This document shows positions 1 to 7,328 of a stretch of 64,000 nucleotides of DNA, one piece after another (the stretch's first letter is position 1; every line of letters begins with the position of its first letter). The notes beneath the pieces are model-generated. The model made no database searches. It saw only the letters and a program-made list of their open reading frames with translations, and was not told the DNA's origin. The translations under genes were made by a program, and so were the position numbers. The stretch lies in contig NZ_CP073766.1 of assembly GCF_018255755.1 (NCBI RefSeq), positions 5,516,501 to 5,580,500 on the forward strand. The letters are read 5' to 3'. The DNA is from Chitinophaga sp. HK235 (lineage in GTDB: Bacteria > Bacteroidota > Bacteroidia > Chitinophagales > Chitinophagaceae).

Positions 1-222
1 ACAATTTTTGGTGGTTTTTCCAAATATACTTCAGTTTTTGCGATTGGAACCGCCTGACAGGCCCCGCAATAATTTGTCCATTTTAGCTTTTCTTATTTTA
101 CTGAAGGAAATATTTAGCACGCTCACGAACATTTTTATATCATTCACCAAATGAACCCTAACGGGTACGGATATTCGATATACATTCGTTCAGGTTTTTC
201 ATAGGATATGGTTAAAATTTTT
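1..222. other. AT-rich intergenic sequence, no gene seen
   Basis: No convincing reading frame is present on either strand. A 25-base stretch at 64-88 shares a 12-base flank with 35413-35437, but its second half of 13 bases is the exact reverse complement of the corresponding bases there (see findings). The stretch ends at a terminator hairpin that probably belongs to a plus-strand gene outside the window. Confidence 0.5.
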
Positions 223-248
223 AAGGCGGTATTCTTACCGCCTTTTTT
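223..248 (+). terminator. Rho-independent terminator of an upstream gene outside the window
   Basis: A perfect 9-bp stem (AAGGCGGTA pairing with TACCGCCTT) with a TTCT loop is followed by a run of T. No plus-strand gene within the window precedes it, so it most likely ends a transcript that starts before position 1. Confidence 0.7.
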
Positions 249-252
249 ACTT

Positions 253-510
253 TGATGAATGCTGATGCTACTGATGTTCCTGATGAGCGAAGAGGACAGA
301 TGATTTGATCGAAAGAAGAGAGAATCAGTAGAATTATTCAAAATAAATAAAAAGGAATCGCCCATTGATACTGTTATCAATGGGCGATTCCTTTTTATCT
401 TTCTACTGATTTACTGCTATCAAAACTGATCCGCTTTAATCCAGTCTTCTATCTCCAATCACCTGGTCATCTTCGCTCATCAGGAACATCAGCAGTATCA
501 GTATTCATCA
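253..510. repeat. Nested palindromic (MITE-like) element
   Basis: The outer arms at 253-293 and 470-510 are inverted copies of each other, matching at 38 of 41 bases. Both are built around repeats of CTGATG or TGATGA. An inner pair at 321-331 and 401-411 is also inverted. At the centre is a perfect 24-bp stem. The right arm ends three bases past the stop codon of the DUF2911 gene, so the element forms that gene's 3' untranslated region. It has no reading frame of its own. It could be a non-autonomous mobile element, a REP-like repeat or a structured RNA; the sequence alone does not decide. Confidence 0.7.
347..398. terminator. Perfect 24-bp bidirectional terminator hairpin
   Basis: A perfect 24-bp stem (347-370 with 375-398) has a 4-base CTGT loop. 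Runs of A on the left and T on the right give a U-tract on both strands. On the minus strand it lies about 115 bases past the DUF2911 stop codon and is its natural terminator. It is the core of the larger palindrome 253-510. Confidence 0.8.
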
Positions 511-513
511 CAG

Positions 514-1083
514 TTACCAGCGGATAGGCAGACTTACACTTACCTTATCCCAGGCGATGATCAGGTTGGCACCAGGCTCGCCTTTTTCAAATACCATGGT
601 GAAGGCATCTACGGGGGAGTCGAGTGCTACTACCGGAAGCGCTGTTCTCACAACGTCTTTACGCTGATCGTATTTAAAGGCGCCCCAGATATCTGTTTCT
701 TTATTGATGATGATGGTCCATGTTTTTTCTGTTGGGATGGCGTACATGGTGTAACGGCCTTTCGGAATATTTTTTCCGGCGATGGTCACAGGTCTGAAGA
801 ATTCTATTTCAGTGGCTTCGTTGGCGCCGAGTCGCCATATTTTTCCGTATTCTTCCAGGTTACCGAAGATTTCTCTTCCTTTTGTTTGCGGACGGCTGTA
901 TATCACCCTGGCAACGAGGGTGCCGGGTTCTCCTTTTACTTTTACCACATAAGGGTACATGGGAGGGTAATACGCCATGTCCATTGGGCTGGCATCCAAT
1001 GGCGGCAGTTTTTTATCCTGTGCTCCTGCGTTGGCGGCAAATAATCCCAGTGCAAAGGCAAAGATGATTGCTTTTTTAAACAT
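514..1083 (-). CDS. DUF2911 secreted protein
   Basis: This 189-residue protein has a Sec signal peptide (about residues 1-22, ending ANAGAQ). The rest matches the DUF2911 family, with the characteristic VARVIYSRPQTKGREIFG and IPKGRYTMYAIP segments. The family is common in Bacteroidota and its function is not established; a periplasmic or surface location is inferred from the signal peptide. The frame stays open upstream to 1131, but the start at 1083 is preferred: it begins at the signal peptide, and a TAGGTTTG promoter box at 1129-1136 would overlap the longer form. The gene is monocistronic, and its 3' end abuts the palindromic element. Confidence 0.85.
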   Translation of the reverse strand: MFKKAIIFAFALGLFAANAGAQDKKLPPLDASPMDMAYYPPMYPYVVKVKGEPGTLVARVIYSRPQTKGREIFGNLEEYGKIWRLGANEATEIEFFRPVTIAGKNIPKGRYTMYAIPTEKTWTIIINKETDIWGAFKYDQRKDVVRTALPVVALDSPVDAFTMVFEKGEPGANLIIAWDKVSVSLPIRW

Positions 1084-1128
1084 CCTTTGATACTTTATTT
1101 TCTTTTTAAAACAGATAAATTGCGGCCC

Positions 1129-1136
1129 CAAACCTA
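1129..1136 (-). promoter_or_regulatory. Bacteroidota -7 box (TAGGTTTG)
   Basis: The box matches the Bacteroidota TAnnTTTG -7 consensus on the minus strand, about 45 bases before the DUF2911 start codon. No clear -33 TTTG is visible. It supports the short start at 1083. Confidence 0.45.
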
Positions 1137-1185
1137 GCCTTTTTTATGGAATCGGGAAAGTGGGCGGAAAGGCTTTAACAAGCTG

Positions 1186-1782
1186 TTAGCGGTTTTCGTT
1201 TTGTAACAAATTTTCCACATAAGCCTGGAGCTCAGGGAAAAAAGCCTGATAACAACCACGTAATGCTTCATAGTGTTCCAGGAAAACGGCAAATACAATG
1301 GCAGGGCTGCTTTTCAGGTGCTGTGCCCTCGAGCTGAGTCCGCGGAATGCTCTTTCGATACCGTCGTTGTGCCGGTAATTAAATAACCAGTTGAACTCCT
1401 TCATATAAGAAAACATCCGCAGAAAATCTGCCGGCAATGTATCGCCCTGACCGGTAATCACATCATATACTTCTGCAGAAAAATCGTACAGGCTGTCTTC
1501 CGAAAAGCGGGTAGTGTCGGTAGCCAGAAAATGATCATAGACAACGTCAGTGAATACGCCGCTGTAAAGACCACAGGAAGCACGGAAAAATGTCTTGGCC
1601 TGACTGGTGACAGGGTGCTGGTCGGTAAAGGCGTCAATAGCCCGGTGTATCCGGATACCCTGTTGTATACCCGGACTGTATTGTTCCAGTTGATGTTGTC
1701 CTTTCACATAATCAGCGATCAGATTGCCGGTGATCAGTTCCGGCTGATGAAACGACAAATATGCATGTGCCAGATAATTCAT
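1186..1782 (-). CDS. acpH: Acyl carrier protein phosphodiesterase (AcpH family)
   Basis: This 198-residue protein begins MNYLAHAYLS and carries the family motifs GNLIADYVKG (about residues 20-30) and IRIHRAIDAFTDQHP (about 45-60). The latter supplies the His and Asp residues typical of the HD-like active site. AcpH (old name DUF479) removes the 4'-phosphopantetheine group from acyl carrier protein; E. coli AcpH is about the same length. The frame continues upstream to 1974, but that extension is unlike the family, and the start at 1782 is supported by a TACATTTG box at 1816-1823. The gene diverges from the PepSY-like gene at 2142. The family call is solid; activity on ACP is inferred. Confidence 0.85.
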   Translation of the reverse strand: MNYLAHAYLSFHQPELITGNLIADYVKGQHQLEQYSPGIQQGIRIHRAIDAFTDQHPVTSQAKTFFRASCGLYSGVFTDVVYDHFLATDTTRFSEDSLYDFSAEVYDVITGQGDTLPADFLRMFSYMKEFNWLFNYRHNDGIERAFRGLSSRAQHLKSSPAIVFAVFLEHYEALRGCYQAFFPELQAYVENLLQNENR

Positions 1783-2141
1783 TGAATAAAGCCTCCCTGT
1801 TAATGTTTTGAATAACAAATGTAACAATCGTTTTAACCACTGATGTAGGAGCTCATGCCAGTTTTCACGTTGAACCATATTTCTCATCCACTTTAACAGA
1901 ACCTTAACACACACCCATGCAACATTGGCAAGGTGGCACCAACAGACAGGCCAGGGCTGCGGAAGATGCTCCATTGTCCGCCACCGGTCAGGCGGACGTC
2001 CGTTAGCGGATATCTGAAGTTATCATGTACCTCCATCAGTAAAGTATGCCTTGACCGATGGTCCATTCCCGCCGTAGCTTTGAGTCATCGAAAACAAAAA
2101 ACCAACTCAAAAAATTATTAACACCATAAAATTTTTACGAC
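1783..2141. other. Divergent intergenic region with GC-rich hairpins
   Basis: This 359-base spacer separates acpH (minus) from the PepSY-like gene (plus). It holds the acpH promoter box. A GC-rich cluster lies at 1976-2010: a 7-bp stem GTCCGCC/GGCGGAC (1976-1982 with 1991-1997), followed by CCGTTAGCGG. No T-tract follows the hairpin, so it does not look like a standard terminator. No open frame here looks real. Confidence 0.4.
1816..1823 (-). promoter_or_regulatory. Bacteroidota -7 box (TACATTTG)
   Basis: TAnnTTTG match on the minus strand, about 35 bases before the acpH start codon at 1782. The start site would lie near 1812. The longer reading frame from 1974 would begin upstream of this box, so it favours the short form. 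Confidence 0.5.
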
Positions 2142-2594
2142 ATGAAAAAGTTTTTCTTCTTAATGAGCGCTGCCTTCCTGCTGAGCACCGGAGCCCTCTT
2201 TGCAAATGCATACGAAACTACTGTTAGTAACAAAATCCAGCACAATTTCACCGAAGCTTTCGTTGGAGCCAGTGAAGTAAAATGGTATACAGACGATAAC
2301 AAAACGTTCACTGCCAAATTCACTATGAGCAACACCAAAGTGACTGCCTTCTTTGATGATGCTGGTACCCTGCTCGCCACTTCCCGCTACCTGCAGCCCG
2401 AACAGCTGCCGCTGCCCCTGGCCGCACGGATCAACAAAAAATATCCGAAAGACAGTATTTTCTGTGTGGTAGAATATGCCTCTAATGAAAATGTGGTGTA
2501 TTTCGTTACCCTCGAAGGAAAGGACACCTGGACAGTATTAAAGGCCGATGGCACCGGTTCCACTACTGTTCATAGCCGTCTCAAAAAAGCTTAG
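2142..2594 (+). CDS. Secreted PepSY-like (DUF2874-type) small protein
   Basis: This 150-residue protein has a clear signal peptide (about residues 1-23, MKKFFFLMSAAFLLSTGALFANA). The mature part follows the pattern of the Bacteroidota PepSY-like family: a short beta-strand and helix unit with FVGASEVKWYTDD, then FTMSNTKVTAFFDDAGTLLAT, then an INKKYP helix. Such proteins are periplasmic, small and of unknown role. The gene is monocistronic, with a terminator 30 bases downstream. The PepSY-like assignment comes from pattern recognition and is less certain than the secreted nature. Confidence 0.7.
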   Translation: MKKFFFLMSAAFLLSTGALFANAYETTVSNKIQHNFTEAFVGASEVKWYTDDNKTFTAKFTMSNTKVTAFFDDAGTLLATSRYLQPEQLPLPLAARINKKYPKDSIFCVVEYASNENVVYFVTLEGKDTWTVLKADGTGSTTVHSRLKKA

Positions 2595-2623
2595 TTTTAG
2601 TTGTGCCACCTTTTGATTGAATG

Positions 2624-2655
2624 AAGGCCGACCATCCCTGGTTGGCCTTTTTTAT
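2624..2655 (+). terminator. Rho-independent terminator
   Basis: The stem AAGGCCGACC/GGTTGGCCTT has one mismatch-like G-T pair and a short ATCCCT loop, followed by six T. It ends the PepSY-like gene. Confidence 0.75.
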
Positions 2656-2693
2656 TATTATCTATCGCACTGTTCCCCCTTGGAAAATTATCT

Positions 2694-2701
2694 TAACTTT
2701 G
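2694..2701 (+). promoter_or_regulatory. Bacteroidota -7 box (TAACTTTG)
   Basis: TAnnTTTG match about 55 bases before the ATG at 2756. The start site would lie near 2705. There is a weak TGTT about 23 bases upstream in place of the -33 TTTG. Confidence 0.5.
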
Positions 2702-2755
2702 CCAGCTGTTAAGGCTTTATGAGCCAGGCTGTTAATGTATAAATGATTAAATGAC

Positions 2756-3730
2756 ATGAACAAGGGACCCGTTTCTCAATTTATCCAGCACCATTACCGC
2801 CACTTTAATGCCGCTGCATTGGTGGATGCTGCCAAAGGATATGAAACACATTTACTGGAAGGTGGTAAAATGATGGTGACATTGGCCGGTGCGATGAGTA
2901 CGGCTGAGCTGGGCATTTCTTTCGCGGAAATGATCCGTCAGGGTAAAGTGGACATTATCTCCTGTACTGGTGCTAACCTGGAAGAAGATATTATGAACCT
3001 GGTTGCGCATACTCATTACAAAAGAGTTCCCAACTACCGCGACCTGAGTCCACAGGAAGAATGGGACCTGCTGGAACAAGGCTTTAACCGTGTAACTGAC
3101 ACCTGTATCCCGGAAGAAGAAGCTTTCCGCCGTATCCAGCAACATATCTACAAAATATGGAAAGATGCTGATGATAAAGGCGAACGCTATTTCCCACACG
3201 AGTATATGTACAAACTGCTGCTGAGCGGAGTAATGAAAGAAAATTACGAGATCGATCCAAAAAACAGCTGGATGATCGCCGCCGCAGAAAGAAATATTCC
3301 GATCATCGTACCAGGATGGGAAGACAGCACTATGGGCAACATCTTCGCTTCCTACTGCATCAAAGGAGATCTGAAAACTTCTACCATGAAAAGTGGTATC
3401 GAGTACATGATCTTCCTGTCTGAGTGGTACCGCAGCAACTCCGCTGGTAAAGGCGTTGGCTTCTTCCAGATTGGTGGTGGTATCGCCGGTGACTTCCCTA
3501 TCTGCGTAGTACCGATGATGTACCAGGATCTGGAATGGACAGATGTTCCTTTCTGGAGCTATTTCTGCCAGATCTCCGACTCTACCACTTCTTATGGTTC
3601 TTATTCTGGTGCTGTTCCCAACGAAAAAATCACCTGGGGCAAACTGGATATCCATACACCGAAGTTCATCGTAGAATCAGATGCGACTATCGTAGCGCCA
3701 CTGATCTTCGCTTATGTGCTGGGTTGGTAA
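2756..3730 (+). CDS. Deoxyhypusine synthase-like protein without the catalytic lysine
   Basis: This 324-residue protein aligns along its length with the deoxyhypusine synthase fold. It has the N-terminal NAD-binding stretch (TLAGAMSTAELG, then VDIISCTGANLEEDI), the GGG loop (FFQIGGGIAGDFPI), and the C-terminal SGAVPNEKITWGKL and ESDATIVAPL segments. True deoxyhypusine synthases have a Lys in the GGGxxKHH motif that forms an imine with the aminobutyl group; here the corresponding residues are GGGIAGDF, with no Lys. Bacteria also lack eIF5A. A polyamine-type NAD-dependent reaction is possible but unproven. The gene stands alone between a promoter box and a strong terminator. The family call is secure and the substrate is unknown. 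Confidence 0.8.
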   Translation: MNKGPVSQFIQHHYRHFNAAALVDAAKGYETHLLEGGKMMVTLAGAMSTAELGISFAEMIRQGKVDIISCTGANLEEDIMNLVAHTHYKRVPNYRDLSPQEEWDLLEQGFNRVTDTCIPEEEAFRRIQQHIYKIWKDADDKGERYFPHEYMYKLLLSGVMKENYEIDPKNSWMIAAAERNIPIIVPGWEDSTMGNIFASYCIKGDLKTSTMKSGIEYMIFLSEWYRSNSAGKGVGFFQIGGGIAGDFPICVVPMMYQDLEWTDVPFWSYFCQISDSTTSYGSYSGAVPNEKITWGKLDIHTPKFIVESDATIVAPLIFAYVLGW

Positions 3731-3756
3731 TATCTTTTAATATTGAATTATTAGCA

Positions 3757-3793
3757 AGAAAGGAGATCACACAGGTGATCTCCTTTCTTTTTT
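3757..3793 (+). terminator. Strong rho-independent terminator
   Basis: A perfect 14-bp stem (AGAAAGGAGATCAC pairing with GTGATCTCCTTTCT) has an ACAG loop and is followed by a T run. It lies 26 bases past the deoxyhypusine-synthase-like stop codon and between two convergent genes, so it may also slow transcription from hemW. Confidence 0.85.
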
Positions 3794-3817
3794 ATAGAAA
3801 ACGATGTAACGCTTTTA

Positions 3818-4942
3818 TCATAAAAACAGCTCTGCTGCAATTCCATCTGCAAACAATCTGCCCGCCCTGGTGAGCCGCAGATATTTACCCTCTTGTACCA
3901 TCCAGCCTTTGCTAATAAATTGCCGGCTTTCTTTCTCCAGATGCTGAGTACTGGCGGCATCAAATTTTCCGCTTACCCATTCCAGGTCACATCCTGCGGA
4001 GGTGCGCAGGGAAGTCATGATGTATTCATTGAACTGCATGGCCGTGGTAAGGGTTTCTATTTCTGCCGGTATCTGGCCGGCGGCAATGCTTTTCATATAG
4101 GTCGCATTGTTGGCCACATTCCATTGCCGGGAATGGCCGTTGAAGGAATGGGCTGAGGGGCCCAGACCCAGATAGGAACGACCCTGCCAGTAGCTGCTGT
4201 TGTGTCGGGAATGCCAGCCAGGCAGCGCAAAATTGGATATTTCGTAATGCTCATAGCCGGCTGCTTCCAGCCATTGCATCAGCTGCTCAAAATGACGGGC
4301 TGCCTTATCAGGATCGGTGGCAGCCATTTTTTTCTTACGGATGAAATGGTCCAGTGCCGTTCCGGGTTCTACGGTCAGTGCATAACACGACAGGTGAGGG
4401 ATGCCCAGTGCAATGGCCTGACGTACGTTTTGTTCCCATCCTTCATCGCTGAGGGTAGGACCGCCATAGATCAGGTCTATCGTAATATTTCGGAAACCCA
4501 GCTGCTGGGCATTGGTGATACATTCCAGCGCCTGCTGGCTGTTGTGGGCCCGGTTCATCCAGCGAAGATCGGTTTCGTGGAAGGACTGCACGCCAATGCT
4601 CAGGCGGTTAATGCCGGCATCCCGAAGTGCCTCCAGTTTAGGGATATCGAGGTCATCAGGATTGGCTTCCAGCGTGATTTCCGCGTCGGGAGCCACCTCA
4701 AATGTGCTATGCAGGCGGGATAACAATTGCTGCAGCTCTGCTGTACTGAGCAGGCTGGGCGTGCCTCCACCGAAATAAATCGTCTGTACCGGCTCACCGG
4801 AGAGGTAGTTGCGCTGCAGGTCGATTTCCTGCAAAAGGCTTTCCACCATCTTATCTTTTCCGGCCAGGGAAGTAGAGAAATAGAAGTTGCAGTAATAACA
4901 AGCCTGCTTACAAAAGGGAATATGTAAATAAATTCCAGCCAT
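3818..4942 (-). CDS. hemW: Radical SAM heme chaperone HemW
   Basis: This 374-residue radical SAM protein carries the CX3CX2C cluster motif at Cys11, Cys15 and Cys18 (PFCKQACYYCNF), followed by GGGTPSLLS and the HemN-type C-terminal domain. The residue two places after the third Cys is Phe. Oxygen-independent coproporphyrinogen oxidase HemN has a fourth Cys there, so this is the HemW class, which binds heme and inserts it into respiratory proteins, rather than a HemN enzyme. Length fits HemW. It is transcribed on its own, convergent with the deoxyhypusine-synthase-like gene. Databases often label such proteins HemN. Confidence 0.88.
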   Translation of the reverse strand: MAGIYLHIPFCKQACYYCNFYFSTSLAGKDKMVESLLQEIDLQRNYLSGEPVQTIYFGGGTPSLLSTAELQQLLSRLHSTFEVAPDAEITLEANPDDLDIPKLEALRDAGINRLSIGVQSFHETDLRWMNRAHNSQQALECITNAQQLGFRNITIDLIYGGPTLSDEGWEQNVRQAIALGIPHLSCYALTVEPGTALDHFIRKKKMAATDPDKAARHFEQLMQWLEAAGYEHYEISNFALPGWHSRHNSSYWQGRSYLGLGPSAHSFNGHSRQWNVANNATYMKSIAAGQIPAEIETLTTAMQFNEYIMTSLRTSAGCDLEWVSGKFDAASTQHLEKESRQFISKGWMVQEGKYLRLTRAGRLFADGIAAELFL

Positions 4943-5002
4943 CCGTGTTTTTTATAATAGCCTGCTGTTGCCGTTTTACAGGTCAACTATGGACTATTTT
5001 AA

Positions 5003-5010
5003 TATCTTTG
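5003..5010 (+). promoter_or_regulatory. Bacteroidota -7 box (TATCTTTG)
   Basis: TAnnTTTG match upstream of the DUF4271 gene. It leaves a leader of about 110 bases before the TTG start at 5124. No -33 element is obvious. Confidence 0.4.
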
Positions 5011-5123
5011 CAAATAGCAAAATTACGTTTCAGTTTTGTTATGTGAACAGGACACTGTTAATTGCCCTCTGGTTGGTGTGATGAGGGCAACGCGTTGAAA
5101 TTGAAAAACCGATTATAAAGACA

Positions 5124-6239
5124 TTGCAAAATATTTTCCTGGTGCGCAACTGGTTATTGTTTCTATTAATTTTCAGCTACTTACCGCTCATGGCGCAAAC
5201 AGCAGACAGTACTGCTGCGCCTGCCCCCGTCGTTAAAAAGAAGAAGCCTGCTGCTACGCATGTGGTGGCGGATTCGCTTCGTCCCAAACCGCGGCCTGCT
5301 ACGGTGGCTGTCAGGAAGGATACGGCCCGGGCTGCCGTTAGAAAAGACACGGTAGGCATCGCTGTAAGAAGGGATACTGTTGGTAAAGCAGCACTGCCTG
5401 TTACATTCCTGCCGGGAGACACCAGCGCGCATAAAACAGACAGTACCGCTGTGGCAGCGGTACCCAAGCCTCAGCCGGTATCAGCATATGATCTGTACCT
5501 GAAAAAGCTGGCGGCCGAGAATATTTTGCTGAAGCCAGGAAGACCAGTGTTTTATGATACTAACCCGTTGCGGCCATACCGTAACCTGGATTGGCTGGTG
5601 TACGTGGTGGCGGGTATCGTACTGTTGCTGAGTATTATCCGTCTGTCTTATACCAAGTATTTTACAGACCTTTTCCGGGCATTTCTTAATCCCACACTGA
5701 GTCAGCGGCAGCTGAAAGACCAGCTGTCTCAGGCGCCGTTCCCGAATATGCTGCTCAATGTATTTTTTGCGATATCGTTGGGAGTATATCTGTATCTGGT
5801 ATTGTACCGGCAGCAGGTGTTTCCGCAGGCAGAACCCTGGCTGCTGATTCCGGGGCTGATTGTCCTGGTGGCGGTTGTATACGGTATCAAATACATGATG
5901 CTGCGCTTCTGTGGGTGGTTGTTTGGTAATAGCGAGCTGGCTGATGCCTACATCTTTATCTTATATCTGATCAACAAAATACTGGGGGTATTACTGGTGC
6001 CTTTCCTGGTAGTGCTGGCTTTCTGTGATGTGGAAATTGCCCGTACTTTCCTATATATTTCAATATTCTTCATTTCATTACTTGTTGTATATCGGTATAT
6101 TAGATCTTATTCTCTAGTAAAGCAATACCTATCCTTCAGTAAATTGCATTTTTTTCTTTACCTTTGCGCATTCGAAGTAGCGCCGGTACTAATATTGACA
6201 AAGGTGTTACTGAATATCTGGTTAACTGGTAATCCCTGA
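5124..6239 (+). CDS. DUF4271 membrane protein with tandem Arg-Lys-Asp-Thr repeats
   Basis: This 371-residue protein has a signal-like first helix (ending PLMAQ, about residue 25). A low-complexity Pro/Ala/Lys-rich stretch follows (about 26-120), containing three copies of a nine-residue unit of the form AVRKDTxGx. Five or six membrane helices make up the C-terminal half (about 155-365), as in DUF4271. No ATG is available before the signal peptide; an in-frame stop lies at 5115-5117, so the start must be TTG at 5124 or GTG at 5142. The hemD-type gene follows 35 bases later, an arrangement frequent in Bacteroidota. The function is unknown. Confidence 0.8.
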   Translation: MQNIFLVRNWLLFLLIFSYLPLMAQTADSTAAPAPVVKKKKPAATHVVADSLRPKPRPATVAVRKDTARAAVRKDTVGIAVRRDTVGKAALPVTFLPGDTSAHKTDSTAVAAVPKPQPVSAYDLYLKKLAAENILLKPGRPVFYDTNPLRPYRNLDWLVYVVAGIVLLLSIIRLSYTKYFTDLFRAFLNPTLSQRQLKDQLSQAPFPNMLLNVFFAISLGVYLYLVLYRQQVFPQAEPWLLIPGLIVLVAVVYGIKYMMLRFCGWLFGNSELADAYIFILYLINKILGVLLVPFLVVLAFCDVEIARTFLYISIFFISLLVVYRYIRSYSLVKQYLSFSKLHFFLYLCAFEVAPVLILTKVLLNIWLTGNP

Positions 6240-6274
6240 TTACTGCCTATTGTTAACACAAGAGCAAAAAAAGT

Positions 6275-7066
6275 ATGATTAAAGGCGGGCCAAAAAAAGA
6301 TTTGCAAGGTAAACAAATTCAGTCAATCCTAATTTCTCAACCTAAGCCTGAAACAGAAAAGTCTCCCTATTTTGATCTGGCAAAAAAGTTCAATGTAAAA
6401 CTGGACTTTTATCCGTTTATCAGGGTGGAAGGCTTACCCGCTAAGGAGTTTCGGAAACAGAAAATTGATATACTGACTTTTACGGCGGTTATTTTCACCA
6501 GCCGCAATGCAGTGGATCACTTCTTCCGGATCTGTGAGGAAATGAAGGTTAAGGTATCGCAGGACTGCAAGTACTTTTGTATCACAGAAGCAGTTGCTTT
6601 ATACCTGCAGAAGTTTATCCTCTATCGTAAGCGGAAAGTGTTTTACGGAGCTGACGGTTCCACCAAAGGTGTGCTGGAAGTGATGAACAAACACCGGGAT
6701 AATGAGAAGTTTCTCTTTCCCAGCTCAGACAGTCAGAAAAAGGATATCGAAGAATGGTTGAAAGCGAACAAATGTGAGTATGCTACTGCTACCCTTTACA
6801 AAACCGTTTCCAACGATGTAAAGGAGATACTGGCAAAAACCAGCTACGACATGATCGTTTTCTTCAGTCCTTCAGGTGTGAAATCACTGTTTGAGAACGT
6901 ACCATCTTTTGAACAGAATGGTACCCGTATCGGGGCCTTCGGGCCTACTACTTCCGCAGCAGTGGAAGAGGCGGGATTAAGACTGGATGTTAAGGCTCCT
7001 GCTCCACAGGCTCCCTCTATGGCGGCCGCGCTGGACCAGTACCTGGCAACTGTCAACAAGAAATAA
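6275..7066 (+). CDS. hemD: Uroporphyrinogen-III synthase (HemD family)
   Basis: This 263-residue protein matches the HemD fold, which closes the linear tetrapyrrole hydroxymethylbilane to uroporphyrinogen III in heme synthesis. Recognisable parts are the N-terminal SILISQPKPETEKSPY, VIFTSRNAVDHFF (about residues 68-80), FPSSDSQKKDIEEWL, and the C-terminal DMIVFFSPSGVKSLFENV with the GPTTSAAVEEAGLR segment. The family is very divergent in sequence, so the gene symbol rests on these islands. It is probably cotranscribed with the DUF4271 gene 35 bases upstream and ends at a strong terminator. Confidence 0.82.
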   Translation: MIKGGPKKDLQGKQIQSILISQPKPETEKSPYFDLAKKFNVKLDFYPFIRVEGLPAKEFRKQKIDILTFTAVIFTSRNAVDHFFRICEEMKVKVSQDCKYFCITEAVALYLQKFILYRKRKVFYGADGSTKGVLEVMNKHRDNEKFLFPSSDSQKKDIEEWLKANKCEYATATLYKTVSNDVKEILAKTSYDMIVFFSPSGVKSLFENVPSFEQNGTRIGAFGPTTSAAVEEAGLRLDVKAPAPQAPSMAAALDQYLATVNKK

Positions 7067-7092
7067 GCGAATTGTGTCGCATAAATAGTTTT

Positions 7093-7125
7093 CCAGGGAT
7101 GGCATTTGCCATCCCTGGTTTTTTT
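7093..7125 (+). terminator. Rho-independent terminator
   Basis: A perfect 11-bp stem (CCAGGGATGGC/GCCATCCCTGG) has an ATTT loop and seven T. It ends the DUF4271/hemD transcript. Confidence 0.85.
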
Positions 7126-7328
7126 ACTGCAGAGCTAGCGCAGTAGGGCCTCATCTTCTATCATCTGCCTTCTCTCCTCCCCTCCCGTTCTCATCAATTC
7201 CCTGAAAAATCTTTCCGCCGGTAAAGGAAATCTGTCAAAATCTTTTTAATCTTGACCAAAAATAAATTTCTTTGTACCGTATATTTTAGCAAATCAACTG
7301 TTCCAATTCAACCACTTAAGCGGATTCC

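Noticed and set aside
144..380. A 78-codon minus-strand frame
   Set aside because: It runs across the terminator at 223-248 and the perfect hairpin at 347-398; the frame is a by-product of the palindrome and has no family resemblance.
3818..4942. Labelling the radical SAM protein as coproporphyrinogen oxidase HemN
   Set aside because: The fourth cluster-proximal Cys of HemN is replaced by Phe after CX3CX2C, which fits the heme chaperone HemW.
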